NCBI RefSeq assembly: GCF_963676475.1
Contig: NZ_OY781106.1
Span: 620,001 to 684,000, forward strand
Source: an uncultured Celeribacter sp.
Lineage (GTDB): Bacteria > Pseudomonadota > Alphaproteobacteria > Rhodobacterales > Rhodobacteraceae
Length of the DNA: 64,000 bases
Direction: 5' to 3'
Made by a program: the position numbers and the translations under genes. Of the stretch, positions 51,934-60,485 are shown one piece after another. A model generated the notes under the pieces. The model saw only the letters and a list, made by a program, of their open reading frames with translations. It did no database searches and was not told where the DNA came from. The stretch's first letter is position 1. Every line of letters begins with the position of its first letter.

Positions 51934-53118
51934 TCAGGGCGCGATTTTGGCCAATCTGGTGAAAAGCTCCGTGATCCCGGCTTGATCAATATTGGCGAAT
52001 GCAATGCGGAGCTGATGCTCGGCGCGTTTGTCGCCTTCGGGCATGAATGTCGTGCCCGGCAACAAGAGCACACCGGCCTCGCGCACCAGCCATGGAGCAA
52101 GTTCTGACGACGGCATGTCGAACGGATGGCTGACATAGGCGAAAAACGCGCCACAGCCCAAGAGACGCCAGCCTTTGGCCTCCAGCCGCGGGAATCCATC
52201 TATAATGGCCTGACGACGCGACAGAATTTCGGCGCGCTCGCCCGCGACCCAGTCGCTCAGGTTTTGCAGCCCCCAAAGCGCCGCCTTCTGGCCGATTTGA
52301 TTGGGACAGATCGACACGGTGTCGAGGTATTTCTCCACCTGTTCGAGCCGCTCAGCGGAGGCGATCACGGCGCCCACGCGGTGGCCGGTGAGGCGAAACG
52401 CTTTAGAGAAGGAATAGAGATGCACAAGAGTGTCTTGCCAGCCCTTTTGCCGGAACAGGTAATGCGGCACCTCATCGCGACTGTCGAAATCGCGATAGGT
52501 CTCATCCAAGATCAACATGATGCCGCGATCACGGGCCAGCGCGTAGAATTTCGTCAAAAGCTCCGGCGGATATTCCACGCCGCCCGGATTGTTCGGTGTG
52601 ATCAACACCATGGCGCGGGTGCGTGGGCTGATCAGACGCGCGGCCTCTTCGAGATCGGGCAAAAGATCGTCGCCCGCAACCAAAGGCACGGCGGTGACGC
52701 CCGACATATCGCACCACATTTTATGGTTGAAATACCACGGCGCGACCAGAATGACCTCGTCGCCCGAGGCGGCAATCGTGCTCATCACAGAGGTGAACGC
52801 CTGATTGCAGCCGGCGGTGATGGCGACCTGATCGGCGGTGATTTCGGCGTGATAGGCGGATGACCAATCCTTGGCGATCTGGCTGCGCAGCTCCGGCAGG
52901 CCCAGAACCGGCCCGTAAAGATGCGCGCTGGTGTCTTCCACGGCCATGCGGGCGATCTCTTGGCGCAGGGGCAGCGGCGGCGCCTCCATCGGCGCGGCCT
53001 GGCTCACGTTGATCAACGGGCGCTCGGGCGGAAAGGTGACACCTTCGGCCCATTTGCGAGAGGCCACGATAGGGGAGGCAAAGGTGCGGGCCATGGGGGC
53101 AGCAAGAGGTGTCAGCAT
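51934..53118 (-). CDS. PLP-dependent class I/II aminotransferase
   Basis: 394-residue fold-type I aminotransferase. The PLP Lys is in YSFSKAFRLTGHRVG; ITPNNPGG holds the conserved Asn, LDETYRDF the Asp and Tyr that contact the cofactor, and LRIAF the substrate-carboxylate Arg. The N-terminus VSQAAPMEAPPLPLRQEIARMAVEDTSAHLYGPVLGLPELR resembles aspartate/aromatic-type enzymes. Exact substrate unknown; the neighbouring trpE is only suggestive. MLTPLAAPMARTF at 53118 is the preferred start, with GAGGATT upstream; the frame extends 34 codons further. Confidence 0.9.
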   Translation of the reverse strand: MLTPLAAPMARTFASPIVASRKWAEGVTFPPERPLINVSQAAPMEAPPLPLRQEIARMAVEDTSAHLYGPVLGLPELRSQIAKDWSSAYHAEITADQVAITAGCNQAFTSVMSTIAASGDEVILVAPWYFNHKMWCDMSGVTAVPLVAGDDLLPDLEEAARLISPRTRAMVLITPNNPGGVEYPPELLTKFYALARDRGIMLILDETYRDFDSRDEVPHYLFRQKGWQDTLVHLYSFSKAFRLTGHRVGAVIASAERLEQVEKYLDTVSICPNQIGQKAALWGLQNLSDWVAGERAEILSRRQAIIDGFPRLEAKGWRLLGCGAFFAYVSHPFDMPSSELAPWLVREAGVLLLPGTTFMPEGDKRAEHQLRIAFANIDQAGITELFTRLAKIAP

Positions 53119-53477
53119 TTGGAAATCCTCGGTCTTGAAGTTGCTACTGAGAGTAGGGGGCGGCTGCGGGGGATGCAATCGCCTCTCGCGCAGGGGGCAT
53201 GCTACATGCAATCGGATCAAAACGCAGGCAAGGTGCTGAAAAAAAAGACATTCACGCTTGCTGTGCAGTTTCGAACAGGCGTCTTCAAGCTTTGTTTACC
53301 TCTTTTGTCTCACTCTTGGATGACTTTGAAGAAAAACGCCCCCATCTGCCTTTTTATAGAGGTGCCATTCATAAGAGGCGCATCCGATTTGGAAACGGGG
53401 GGCGCGCACGAGGGACGAAAGCAGACATGCTCCGGGGAACACCCCGGCGCCACAACAGGATGAATGAGGTTAGAGAT
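53119..53477. other. Intergenic region without recognisable gene
   Basis: Divergent gap between the aminotransferase and a small hypothetical gene. Open frames cross it but none has a ribosome site or family-like sequence. It must hold both promoters; no operator, hairpin or known motif stands out. Confidence 0.4.
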
Positions 53478-53780
53478 ATGGCATATGGTTTCGCCGCGCC
53501 GAACGGATATGACACATTGATTGACGCGCTCCGGGCCGCTTTGACGGCGGCGCGCGAAGGCGATCAGGCACGTGAGGAGGAAATGACGGAGGACATCCGC
53601 GACGCCTCTTATGAGATGATGCCGCGACAGGCGGGCTATCTGGTGCGCTCGGCTTGCGGCGCGATTGACGCGGCAATGCGTGGGTTTGATCGTGAAAACA
53701 GCCTCGCGATTGCCGAACATGCGATTGAAAACGTTCAGGATATGCTTTGGCGGTCGCAAAGTACGGCGTCTGCGGCCTGA
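53478..53780 (+). CDS. Small hypothetical protein
   Basis: 100-residue soluble protein: MAYGFAAPNGYDTLIDALRAAL, an acidic helical stretch with AREEEMTEDIRDASYEMMPRQAGYLVRSACGAIDAAM, and FDRENSLAIAEHAIENVQDMLWR. Mainly helical, acidic, with one Cys and no signal peptide. An alternative ATG at 53460 would add six residues (MNEVRD). GAGG lies nine bases before the chosen start. It converges on the TetR gene with six bases between stops. Family not recognised. Confidence 0.6.
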   Translation: MAYGFAAPNGYDTLIDALRAALTAAREGDQAREEEMTEDIRDASYEMMPRQAGYLVRSACGAIDAAMRGFDRENSLAIAEHAIENVQDMLWRSQSTASAA

Positions 53781-53786
53781 ACCGCC

Positions 53787-54377
53787 TTATTTCGGACAGA
53801 GCCAGGCGTCGAGATAGCTGGACAGCCGGCTCTCCAGCGCCTGACGGCTGTTGAGAGCGCAGAAGTTTAATGCGATGGCCTGAATGAAAAAGGCGCTGAT
53901 GCCTTCGCCAACCAGTTCCGGCGCGATGTCGGGGCGGTAGGGAACCTCTTGGGCCCAACGCGCGAAGAGGGCGATCTGCACGTCGAATTGTGCCGCGATG
54001 GGGCCAATGTCGGAAATGGCCGCCGCGCCTGAGTGCCGGACGATCACATCGAAGACATAGCGTTCCGACGTCATGAAATGGATCAGAGGCAGGAGCCGTT
54101 CGACCATCGCCGGAATGTCCTTCGGCGTCGGCGCTTTTGCGGTCTCCGCGATCAGATCGGCCATGTGCGCGCCGATGATCTGCTCCATCAGCGCGTCTTT
54201 ATCCTTGAAATGCGCAAAAAACGTGCCCTTGGCGACCCCCGCCGCGCGCACCACATCCTCGACGCGCAGGGCCTCGAAACTTTCTTTTGCAATCAAATCT
54301 TTCGCCGCTGTGAGCAGCTTGTCCCGGGTCGCGAGCGCGCGTTTCTGGATCGGTTTGTTCATGTTCTTAGTCTGCAT
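53787..54377 (-). CDS. TetR/AcrR-family transcriptional regulator
   Basis: 196-residue repressor. Helix-turn-helix: KLLTAAKDLIAKESFEALRVEDVVRAAGVAKGTFFAHFKDKDALMEQII. The C-terminal ligand domain (residues 70-196) has no closely recognisable type; VFDVIVRHSGAAAISDIGPIAAQFDVQIALFARWAQE is its core. Two starts are possible (54377, 54362). It diverges from a quinone-reductase-like gene, with three near-identical palindromic operators in the 91-base gap, so it most likely represses itself and that gene until an electrophile or quinone binds. Confidence 0.9.
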   Translation of the reverse strand: MQTKNMNKPIQKRALATRDKLLTAAKDLIAKESFEALRVEDVVRAAGVAKGTFFAHFKDKDALMEQIIGAHMADLIAETAKAPTPKDIPAMVERLLPLIHFMTSERYVFDVIVRHSGAAAISDIGPIAAQFDVQIALFARWAQEVPYRPDIAPELVGEGISAFFIQAIALNFCALNSRQALESRLSSYLDAWLCPK

Positions 54378-54383
54378 ATTTTG

Positions 54384-54395
54384 TGACCATGGTCA
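54384..54395. promoter_or_regulatory. TetR operator, copy 1
   Basis: TGACCATGGTCA, perfect 12-base palindrome, seven bases upstream of the TetR gene start. Confidence 0.8.
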
Positions 54396-54406
54396 AATTT
54401 AATTAT

Positions 54407-54418
54407 TGACCATGGTCA
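54407..54418. promoter_or_regulatory. TetR operator, copy 2
   Basis: TGACCATGGTCA, identical to copy 1, 23 bases further on and central in the divergent gap. Confidence 0.8.
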
Positions 54419-54436
54419 TTTTTTAATTTTATGAAG

Positions 54437-54450
54437 TTGACCGTGGTCAA
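54437..54450. promoter_or_regulatory. TetR operator, copy 3
   Basis: TTGACCGTGGTCAA, the same palindrome with one central change and one extra base per arm, 31 bases from copy 2 and 18 bases before the reductase gene start. Confidence 0.78.
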
Positions 54451-54468
54451 TTTTATCTGGGGGACACC

Positions 54469-55062
54469 ATGTCCAAGAAACATATCTATATCCTGAACGG
54501 TCATCCGGCCGAGACGTCTTTGTCGAAAATCCTCGCCGAAACCTACGCGAAGGCCGCCAAATCCGCAGGGTTTGAGACGCGATTGCAGCACCTGCATGAT
54601 CTAAGCTTCGACATGGATTTCGGGCGCGCGGGCTATAAGGACGTCAAGCCGCTGGAACCTGATCTTGAAAAGGTCATGGCCAACATCGAATGGGCTGAGC
54701 ATGTGGTGATCGTCGCGCCGATGTGGTGGGGCGGGTTGCCCGCCAAGCTCAAGGGGCTCTTTGATCGCGCCTTCTTGCCGGGGCGGACGTTTGACACCCG
54801 AAACCCGAACCGGTTCGGCATGCCCGCGCCGATGCTGACGGGGCGCAGCGCGCGGGTGGTGCTGACGTCAGATACGCCGACATGGTTCCTGTGGTTGGCC
54901 TATCGCAATCCGATTGCTTCGACGCTCAAAGGCCATATCTTGGGATTTGTCGGCATCAAACCGGTGCGGCTGACGCAATTCGCGGGCGCCACAGATGCAA
55001 CGCCCAAAACCGTGTCGCGCTGGCTCAAAAAGGTTGAGGCTCTTGGTGCTCAGGGCGCATGA
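54469..55062 (+). CDS. NAD(P)H-dependent oxidoreductase, flavodoxin-like fold
   Basis: 197-residue cytoplasmic flavoprotein of the MdaB/KefF/NQO1-type superfamily, reducing quinones by two electrons. Seen are the FMN/FAD phosphate-binding start YILNGHPAETSLSKILAETY, VVIVAPMWWGGLPAKLKGLFDRAFLPGRTFD at the flavin edge, and ARVVLTSDTPTWFLWLAY. It diverges from a TetR repressor and its promoter region holds three operators, implying induction by quinone or electrophile stress. GGGGGACACC precedes the ATG. Confidence 0.9.
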   Translation: MSKKHIYILNGHPAETSLSKILAETYAKAAKSAGFETRLQHLHDLSFDMDFGRAGYKDVKPLEPDLEKVMANIEWAEHVVIVAPMWWGGLPAKLKGLFDRAFLPGRTFDTRNPNRFGMPAPMLTGRSARVVLTSDTPTWFLWLAYRNPIASTLKGHILGFVGIKPVRLTQFAGATDATPKTVSRWLKKVEALGAQGA

Positions 55063-55079
55063 ACAAGGGCGCATGAAAA

Positions 55080-55097
55080 AGGGGCCTCGTGGCCCCT
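55080..55097. terminator. Bidirectional Rho-independent terminator
   Basis: 7-bp stem AGGGGCC / GGCCCCT with loop TCGT, between the convergent reductase gene and gpt; tails TCTTTG and TTTTTC. Confidence 0.75.
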
Positions 55098-55111
55098 CTT
55101 TGACCTCTCGA

Positions 55112-55615
55112 TCAATCGCGCCCGCGATAGGGTTTAACGTATTGCATCGCCATATCCCATGGAAAGAAAATCCACGTGTCCTGAGACACTTCGGTGATGT
55201 AGCTGTCGACTTGCGGGCGGCCTTTCGGCTTGGCGTAGACGGTGGCGAAATGGGCGTTGGGGTACATCGAGCGGACGAGCTCAAGCGTCTTGCCGCTGTC
55301 CACCAGATCGTCGATCACCAGAATGCCGGTGCCGTCGCCCATCATCTCTTCGTTCGGCGCATTGAGCACCACGGCGTCGCTTTGGCTCTGGTGGTCATAG
55401 GATTTCACCGAAATCGTATCGACCGTGCGGATGTCCAGCTCGCGCGCGATGATCATCGCGGGCGCCATGCCGCCACGGGTGATCGCCACGATGGCACGCC
55501 ACGCGCCGTCATCCGGCCCCTTGCCGTCAAGCCGCCACGCCAGCGCCCGGCTGTCGCGGTGAATCTGATCCCAGCTGATGTGAAAGCCTTTTTCATGGGG
55601 CAGGCGGTCGGACAT
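55112..55615 (-). CDS. gpt: Xanthine phosphoribosyltransferase
   Basis: 167-residue purine salvage enzyme converting xanthine, guanine and hypoxanthine with PRPP to the nucleotides. PRPP loop VIDDLVDSGKTLE, N-terminal AIVAITRGGMAPAMIIARELDI, and the C-terminal WIFFPWDMAMQY of the Gpt type. An in-frame ATG at 55633 adds six residues, but the ATG at 55615 has AAAGGA nine bases upstream and starts like the family. Single gene on the minus strand; LysE-type exporter lies upstream. Confidence 0.93.
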   Translation of the reverse strand: MSDRLPHEKGFHISWDQIHRDSRALAWRLDGKGPDDGAWRAIVAITRGGMAPAMIIARELDIRTVDTISVKSYDHQSQSDAVVLNAPNEEMMGDGTGILVIDDLVDSGKTLELVRSMYPNAHFATVYAKPKGRPQVDSYITEVSQDTWIFFPWDMAMQYVKPYRGRD

Positions 55616-55670
55616 CTCTTTTGATCCTTTCATCGAAGTGGCGGGCCGGAAGGGCGGTTAAGAAGGGCGG

Positions 55671-56285
55671 TCAACTGGTCGCGATCCGGGCTCCGAAAAG
55701 GGCGATGAGGCCGCCCAGAGCGCGGTCGGTCCAAAGTTTGGCCCGGCCATAGGCTTGTCGTGCTTTTTGCCGCGAAAAAAGCCGCGCGACAATCACATAC
55801 CACAGGGTTTCGTCAAAAAAGACGAAAAACAATAAAATGGCCTTAATGACGACAGAGGTCTCTGGCGGGATCAGCCCGGCAAAAACCGCCCCGAAAAACA
55901 CCGCAGGCTTCGGGTTCGACAATTGCGTCATGAGGCCGAGGCGAAAGGCATTGGCGAGCGACCGGGGGCTGGCGAGCGCCGTGGCCTCGGGCAGCGGATC
56001 ACGGGCGTGACGGATGGTTTTGACCCCGATCCAGATCAGGAACAGCCCTCCCGCGATTTTAAAGGCGAGATAGGCGCGGGGGAAAAGCTCGAACAGGATC
56101 GAGAGGCCGGACATTGCGGCCAGCGCCCAGATCACCGCACCCAATCCAAAGGCCACGGCAAGGCCGAAGGCGGGGCGAAAGCCTTCGGAGGCGGCGGTGC
56201 GCACGGAGACCACGAAAGAGGGGCCAGGCGACATGGCAGCGACGAAATGCAGGCTCAAAATAGAGAGAAAAATCGCGAGGGTCAT
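55671..56285 (-). CDS. LysE/RhtB-family amino acid exporter
   Basis: 204-residue inner-membrane exporter with about six helices. Family marks: FVAAMSPGPSFVVSVRTAASEGFRPAFGLAVAFGLGAVIW, the SPGP motif near residue 20, GGLFLIWIGVKTIR and GLMTQLSNPKPAVFFGAVF. It would export amino acids, homoserine lactone or similar metabolites; the substrate is not evident. GGGAGGAGAC precedes the ATG at 56285; nine more in-frame codons lie upstream. Confidence 0.9.
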   Translation of the reverse strand: MTLAIFLSILSLHFVAAMSPGPSFVVSVRTAASEGFRPAFGLAVAFGLGAVIWALAAMSGLSILFELFPRAYLAFKIAGGLFLIWIGVKTIRHARDPLPEATALASPRSLANAFRLGLMTQLSNPKPAVFFGAVFAGLIPPETSVVIKAILLFFVFFDETLWYVIVARLFSRQKARQAYGRAKLWTDRALGGLIALFGARIATS

Positions 56286-56312
56286 GTCTCCTCCCAAAGA
56301 CATCTGTAACAC

Positions 56313-56338
56313 AAAACGGGAGCCGAAGCCCCCGTTTT
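56313..56338 (-). terminator. Rho-independent terminator of fabI
   Basis: 8-bp stem AAAACGGG / CCCGTTTT (56313-56320 with 56331-56338), 22 bases after the fabI stop; the minus-strand arm ends in TTTT. Confidence 0.75.
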
Positions 56339-56360
56339 CAAAGCGTTTCTTCCGGACGGA

Positions 56361-57164
56361 TCAGCCCTTGGTGATGTCCGGGGCGTCCACGGCCTTCATG
56401 CCGACGACGTGATAGCCCGCGTCAACGTGGTGGGTCTCGCCGGTCACGCCCGCGCCCAGATCGGACAGCAGGTAAAGCGCAGAGCCGCCCACATCGTCGA
56501 TGGTCACATTGCGACGCAGCGGCGAGTTATATTCGTTCCACTTCATGATGTAGCGGAAGTCCCCGATGCCGGAGGCGGCGAGCGTCTTGATCGGACCGGC
56601 GGAGATCGAGTTGACGCGGATGCCGTCCTTGCCCAGATCTTCGGCGAGGTAGCGCACGGAGGCCTCCAAAGCGGCCTTGGCCACACCCATCACATTGTAA
56701 TGCGGCATCACGCGCTCGGCGCCGTAATAAGTCATGGTCAGCATCGAGCCACCCTCTTTCATCAGCTTCGCGGCGCGCTGTGCGACGGCGGTGAAGGAGA
56801 AGACGGAGATGTCCATGGTCAGGTTGAAGTTGTCACGCGTGGTGTCGACATAACGGCCGCGCAGCTCGCTTTTGTCGGAGAAACCGATGGCATGCACGAT
56901 AAAGTCGAGCTTGCCCCATTTTTCCTCTATATCTTTGAAAAGAGCATCCATAGAGGCCTCGTCGGAGACGTCGCATTCCACGACGAAATCAGAGCCAAGA
57001 CGTTCGGCCAGCGGATCGACCCGTTTCTTAAGCTGTTCACCCTGATAGGAAAAACACAGTTCTGCGCCATGATCGGAGAGTGCTTTGGCAATGCCCCAGG
57101 CGATTGATTTGTCATTGGCAAGGCCCATGATCAGCCCGCGTTTGCCGTCCATCAGTTTCGTCAT
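56361..57164 (-). CDS. fabI: Enoyl-[acyl-carrier-protein] reductase (NADH)
   Basis: Last reduction in each fatty acid elongation cycle. The 267-residue short-chain dehydrogenase relative has GLANDKSIAWGIAKAL for NADH binding, DVSDEASMDALF, and the FabI catalytic Tyr-x6-Lys region TYYGAERVMPHYNVMGVAKAALE. SAGPIKTLAASGI follows. Length fits (E. coli 262). It is divergent from pdxH with 226 bases between starts and is monocistronic, ending at a terminator. Target of triclosan-type inhibitors in this family. Confidence 0.95.
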   Translation of the reverse strand: MTKLMDGKRGLIMGLANDKSIAWGIAKALSDHGAELCFSYQGEQLKKRVDPLAERLGSDFVVECDVSDEASMDALFKDIEEKWGKLDFIVHAIGFSDKSELRGRYVDTTRDNFNLTMDISVFSFTAVAQRAAKLMKEGGSMLTMTYYGAERVMPHYNVMGVAKAALEASVRYLAEDLGKDGIRVNSISAGPIKTLAASGIGDFRYIMKWNEYNSPLRRNVTIDDVGGSALYLLSDLGAGVTGETHHVDAGYHVVGMKAVDAPDITKG

Positions 57165-57390
57165 GGCGTGTCTTCGTCCGCTTATTATTGGATGTTGAAA
57201 CGTGCTTTAGGGGTTTTGCGCAAAGCGATCAAGTCTGGCCCCGGCAATTTCACGACGTAGGGTCATTTGGCCGCTGCAAACCGCTTGTGCGCAGCTGTTA
57301 TTGCGGGATTTGCATGGGGTTTGTCTTGTCGCTTGGTTGGAATAGGATTATCCCGAAAGGAACAAAGAGAGCCGCCAGAGGAGAGCCGCC

Positions 57391-58008
57391 ATGGTGTCAG
57401 CAGATGTCCCACGCAAAGGCATTTTCGCCGGAGACGACCCCTTCGAGATTTCGCGACGCTGGTTGACCGACGCCGAGGCCAAGGAGATCAACGATCCCAA
57501 CGCCATGGCCATCGCTACGGTGGACCCGGGCGGTCTGCCGAATGTGCGAATGGTGCTCTTGAAAGAGATCGCCGACGACGCCTTTGTGTTTTTCACAAAT
57601 TATGAGAGCGCCAAGGGGCAAGAGATTGAAAATGCAGGTAAAGCCGCTTTCGTCATGCATTGGAAATCGCTGCGCCGCCAGGTCCGTGTGCGCGGTCTGG
57701 TCGCCCGTGAAACGCCGGAGGCTTCGGACGCTTATTACAAATCCCGCGCGCTTGGGTCGCGCATCGGCGCCTGGGCCAGCCAGCAATCGCGTCCGCTGCA
57801 ATCTAAGGCCGCGCTGATGGAGGCGGTGGCCAAAGAGGGCCTCAAACACGGCCCCAATCCGAAACGCCCGCCGTTCTGGGGCGGCTATCGGATCACGCCC
57901 TTGGAGATCGAGTTTTGGGCCGATGGCGAGTTCCGTCTGCACGACCGCTTCCGCTGGCGCCGCGAGAGCCCGGAAGCGGCGTGGGAAATTCTGCGCCTCA
58001 ATCCCTGA
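57391..58008 (+). CDS. pdxH: Pyridoxamine 5'-phosphate oxidase
   Basis: FMN enzyme oxidising pyridoxine or pyridoxamine phosphate to pyridoxal phosphate, final step of vitamin B6 synthesis and salvage. The 205-residue product shows PNVRMVLLKEIADDAFVFFTNYESAKGQEI, FVMHWKSLRRQVRVRGLV, SRIGAWASQQSRPLQ and the C-terminal signature FWADGEFRLHDRFRWRRE ending RLNP. GGAGAGCCGCC precedes the ATG. Divergent from fabI. Confidence 0.94.
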   Translation: MVSADVPRKGIFAGDDPFEISRRWLTDAEAKEINDPNAMAIATVDPGGLPNVRMVLLKEIADDAFVFFTNYESAKGQEIENAGKAAFVMHWKSLRRQVRVRGLVARETPEASDAYYKSRALGSRIGAWASQQSRPLQSKAALMEAVAKEGLKHGPNPKRPPFWGGYRITPLEIEFWADGEFRLHDRFRWRRESPEAAWEILRLNP

Positions 58009-58173
58009 AAGACACTTGACGTTAGGTCATTCGAACAACTGGTCAAAAAGACAGTGGAAAGGGGGCTTGCACCTTTTGTCCGATTGTCTCAGGTTCAGGG
58101 CGGGATGAGGGGTGCGTGCCCCCTGTTATGGGCCAAGCGATCATCGCATTGGCCCTTATGAGTAAATGAGAGA

Positions 58174-58713
58174 ATGAACGACACAGACTTGGGGAAGGTC
58201 GTGTCGGGCCATGTAAAATGGTTCGATCCGACTCGCGGCTTTGGCTTTGTGATCGCCGATGACGGCGGTCCGGATATTTTGTTGCATGCGAATGTTTTGC
58301 GCAACTTCGGGCAAAGCTCCGTAGCGGATGCCGCTATGGTGCGTCTCGTGGTGCAAAGCACGGATCGCGGTGTGCAGGCCGTGGAGGTGCTCGAAATTGC
58401 GCCCCCGGCGCCGGGCACTGGCACGATGCTGGAAGACCTCGAAGAGGTCGATGAGGAAAGCCTGTCTTTGCCGCTCGAGCCCGCGCGTGTGAAATGGTTC
58501 GACAAGGGCAAGGGCTTTGGCTTCGCCAATGTCTTCGGGCGCCCCGAAGATGTGTTCATCCATATCGAAGTGCTGCGCCGGTCTGGTTTGGCCGATCTAA
58601 TGCCGGGCGAGGCCGTGGGACTTCGTGTCATCGACGGACGTCGGGGCCGGATGGCCGCGCATGTGACCGCCTGGGACGTGGCGCTGCGCGAGGCGGAAGA
58701 GGCGGAGGCCTGA
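58174..58713 (+). CDS. Cold-shock protein with two CSD domains
   Basis: 179-residue nucleic-acid-binding protein with two cold-shock domains: residues about 10-75 (HVKWFDPTRGFGFVIADDGGPDILLHANVL) and 108-172 (RVKWFDKGKGFGFANVFGRPEDVFIHIEVLRRSG). An acidic linker joins them. Both keep the RNP1-type aromatic motifs; the second is the better match. Double-CSD proteins are common in alphaproteobacteria and may act as RNA chaperones or antiterminators. One base separates it from the DUF192 gene, so the two form an operon. Confidence 0.92.
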   Translation: MNDTDLGKVVSGHVKWFDPTRGFGFVIADDGGPDILLHANVLRNFGQSSVADAAMVRLVVQSTDRGVQAVEVLEIAPPAPGTGTMLEDLEEVDEESLSLPLEPARVKWFDKGKGFGFANVFGRPEDVFIHIEVLRRSGLADLMPGEAVGLRVIDGRRGRMAAHVTAWDVALREAEEAEA

Positions 58714-58714
58714 G

Positions 58715-59215
58715 ATGCGGCGCCGCTCGCGTCTTTCTTTCGGGCTGACTTTCGGGCGGGCCGCGCTTTTCTGTCTGTCCACCACACCGTTGTTGGCTCA
58801 GTCCGTGTGTCGCAGCGACGAGGTCGTGATCACCGGGCCGGAGACGCAGGCGCGCTTTTCCATCGAAATCGCCGACGACGCGGGCGAACGCGCTTTGGGG
58901 TTGATGAATCGCCCCGAGATGCCACGCGCTCACGGTATGCTCTTCGTCTATGAAAAGCCGCAACCGGTGTCGTTCTGGATGGCCAACACCTTGATTCCGC
59001 TCGATATGATCTTTGTCGATCAGCGTGGCGTCGTGACCCGCGTGCATGAGGAGGCTGTGCCTCTCGATCGCACCCCCATCGAGGGCGGCGATGCGGTCTA
59101 TGCGGTTTTGGAAATCAATGGTGGCTTGACGCGCGCCTTGGGCATTCGTCCCGGCGACCAGCTGCGCCACCCGGCCTTTGGTCTGGACGCGGCCGACCCC
59201 TGTCTCACGCAGTGA
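58715..59215 (+). CDS. DUF192 family exported protein
   Basis: 166-residue protein with an N-terminal signal (MRRRSRLSFGLTFGRAALFCLSTTPLLAQS) and the DUF192 domain: FSIEIADDAGERALGLMNRPEMPRAHGMLFVYEKPQPVSFWMANTLIPLDMIFVDQRGVVTRVHEEAVP. DUF192 proteins are small periplasmic proteins of unknown function. Starts one base after the cold-shock gene stop. tRNA-Pro follows 55 bases downstream. Confidence 0.9.
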   Translation: MRRRSRLSFGLTFGRAALFCLSTTPLLAQSVCRSDEVVITGPETQARFSIEIADDAGERALGLMNRPEMPRAHGMLFVYEKPQPVSFWMANTLIPLDMIFVDQRGVVTRVHEEAVPLDRTPIEGGDAVYAVLEINGGLTRALGIRPGDQLRHPAFGLDAADPCLTQ

Positions 59216-59270
59216 ACGCAAAATAAGTGCTTTTCAACCGCGCGTTTGCACGGTAGGAGAGGCGCACGGT

Positions 59271-59347
59271 CGGGGCGTGGCGCAGTCTGGTAGCGCACCT
59301 GTTTTGGGTACAGGGGGTCGTGAGTTCGAATCTCGCCGCCCCGACCA
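59271..59347 (+). tRNA. tRNA-Pro (anticodon TGG)
   Basis: 77 bases including an encoded CCA end. Acceptor stem CGGGGCG / CGCCCCG (59271-59277 with 59337-59343), D loop with GGTAGCGCA, anticodon stem CCTGT / ACAGG with loop TTTGGGT reading TGG, and T loop GTTCGAATC. Preceded by a non-coding stretch after DUF192; a 7-bp hairpin ATCCGGG / CCCGGAT follows at 59376-59392. Confidence 0.95.
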
Positions 59348-59410
59348 CTTTTCCTCTCTCGCAAGTCAAATGATGATCCGGGCGCCCCGGATGATTAACG
59401 CCCGGATGAG

Positions 59411-60334
59411 TCACGCTTTGTAGCGTGCGTGCAGATGCGCGATATGCGCGGAGCCGATCCCGCAACACCCGCCGATCAGCGTGGCGCCGGCCTTGACCCA
59501 GAGATCGGTCCAAAGCGGGTAGCGCTCCGGCGTGATGTCGTCCCGCACCTCGGAGAGAACCTCATTGGCGGCGCCATCCTGGCCGCGCGCGGTGAAGGCA
59601 TTGGCATACACCCCGATAGGCAGATCAGCGCCAAGCACATCCAGCGTCTTGCGGGTCTCGATCACTGCGGCTTCCATCACCTCCGGCATCGAGCAGTTGA
59701 ACAAGACCGCTTTGGCGCCCAGACCAACGGCCTGTTCGACCGCGTCAGCCACGGGTTCGCCGGAGCGCAGCACGGGCTTTTGCGCGACCGTATCGGCCGG
59801 CGGTGTGGCGTCGTCGCGCAGGCTATAGGAGATCCAGAGCGGTTTGTCGGTTCCGGCCACAGCCTCTGCCGTGACGCGCGCCTCCTCCAGGCTGCTCATG
59901 GTTTCCGCCAGCCACAGATCGACGTAGGGGGCCAGCCCGCGCACCAGAACGGAGAGGATGTCGCGCGCTGAGGTCGCGTCGAACCGCTCGGGGATATAAG
60001 AGCCGCAAGCGGGCGGCAGGCAGCCAGCGACACGCGCGGTGGGGCGGATGTCCGATGTGTTGTCGACCGCCGTGCGCGCCAATTGGCCGGATAGGGCTGC
60101 AAGCTCCAGCCCGTGCTCGGCAAAACGGGTTTCGCCCAAATGAAAAGGCACCACCGCGTAGCTGTTGGTGGTGGCAATCTCTGCGCCGGCCCGGAAAAAC
60201 GCTTCATGCGCCTGACGCACGGCTTCGGGCGCTTCCAACAACGCGCCTGCGGACCACTCCGGTTGACGCAACTCTGCGCCAAAGCGTTGTAATTCACGGC
60301 TGAGGCCGCCGTCGAGCAGGGTGATATGTGCCAT
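59411..60334 (-). CDS. Homocysteine S-methyltransferase family protein
   Basis: 307-residue zinc-dependent methyltransferase of the Pfam S-methyl_trans family. LLDGGLSRELQRFG opens the barrel, GAEIATTNSYAVVPFHLG follows, and the zinc ligands are Cys in LFNCSMPEVM and the pair GGCCGIG. Members move methyl groups from S-methylmethionine or betaine-type donors to homocysteine; acceptor and donor are not evident here. It is a single gene on the minus strand, divergent from trmO. Confidence 0.87.
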   Translation of the reverse strand: MAHITLLDGGLSRELQRFGAELRQPEWSAGALLEAPEAVRQAHEAFFRAGAEIATTNSYAVVPFHLGETRFAEHGLELAALSGQLARTAVDNTSDIRPTARVAGCLPPACGSYIPERFDATSARDILSVLVRGLAPYVDLWLAETMSSLEEARVTAEAVAGTDKPLWISYSLRDDATPPADTVAQKPVLRSGEPVADAVEQAVGLGAKAVLFNCSMPEVMEAAVIETRKTLDVLGADLPIGVYANAFTARGQDGAANEVLSEVRDDITPERYPLWTDLWVKAGATLIGGCCGIGSAHIAHLHARYKA

Positions 60335-60485
60335 GTGTGTATGGTCCTTGCGCAGTTCTCTCTCCGCATATCGTCAAACCCGGCGGGGCGCATCCCCTTT
60401 GGAAGGGTCTTCTTCGAAGGATGCGGCGTTTTGTCGGGGGGAGCGGACCTGCGGGCGCCCTAGATGGGTTAAAAAGGAGACATTT

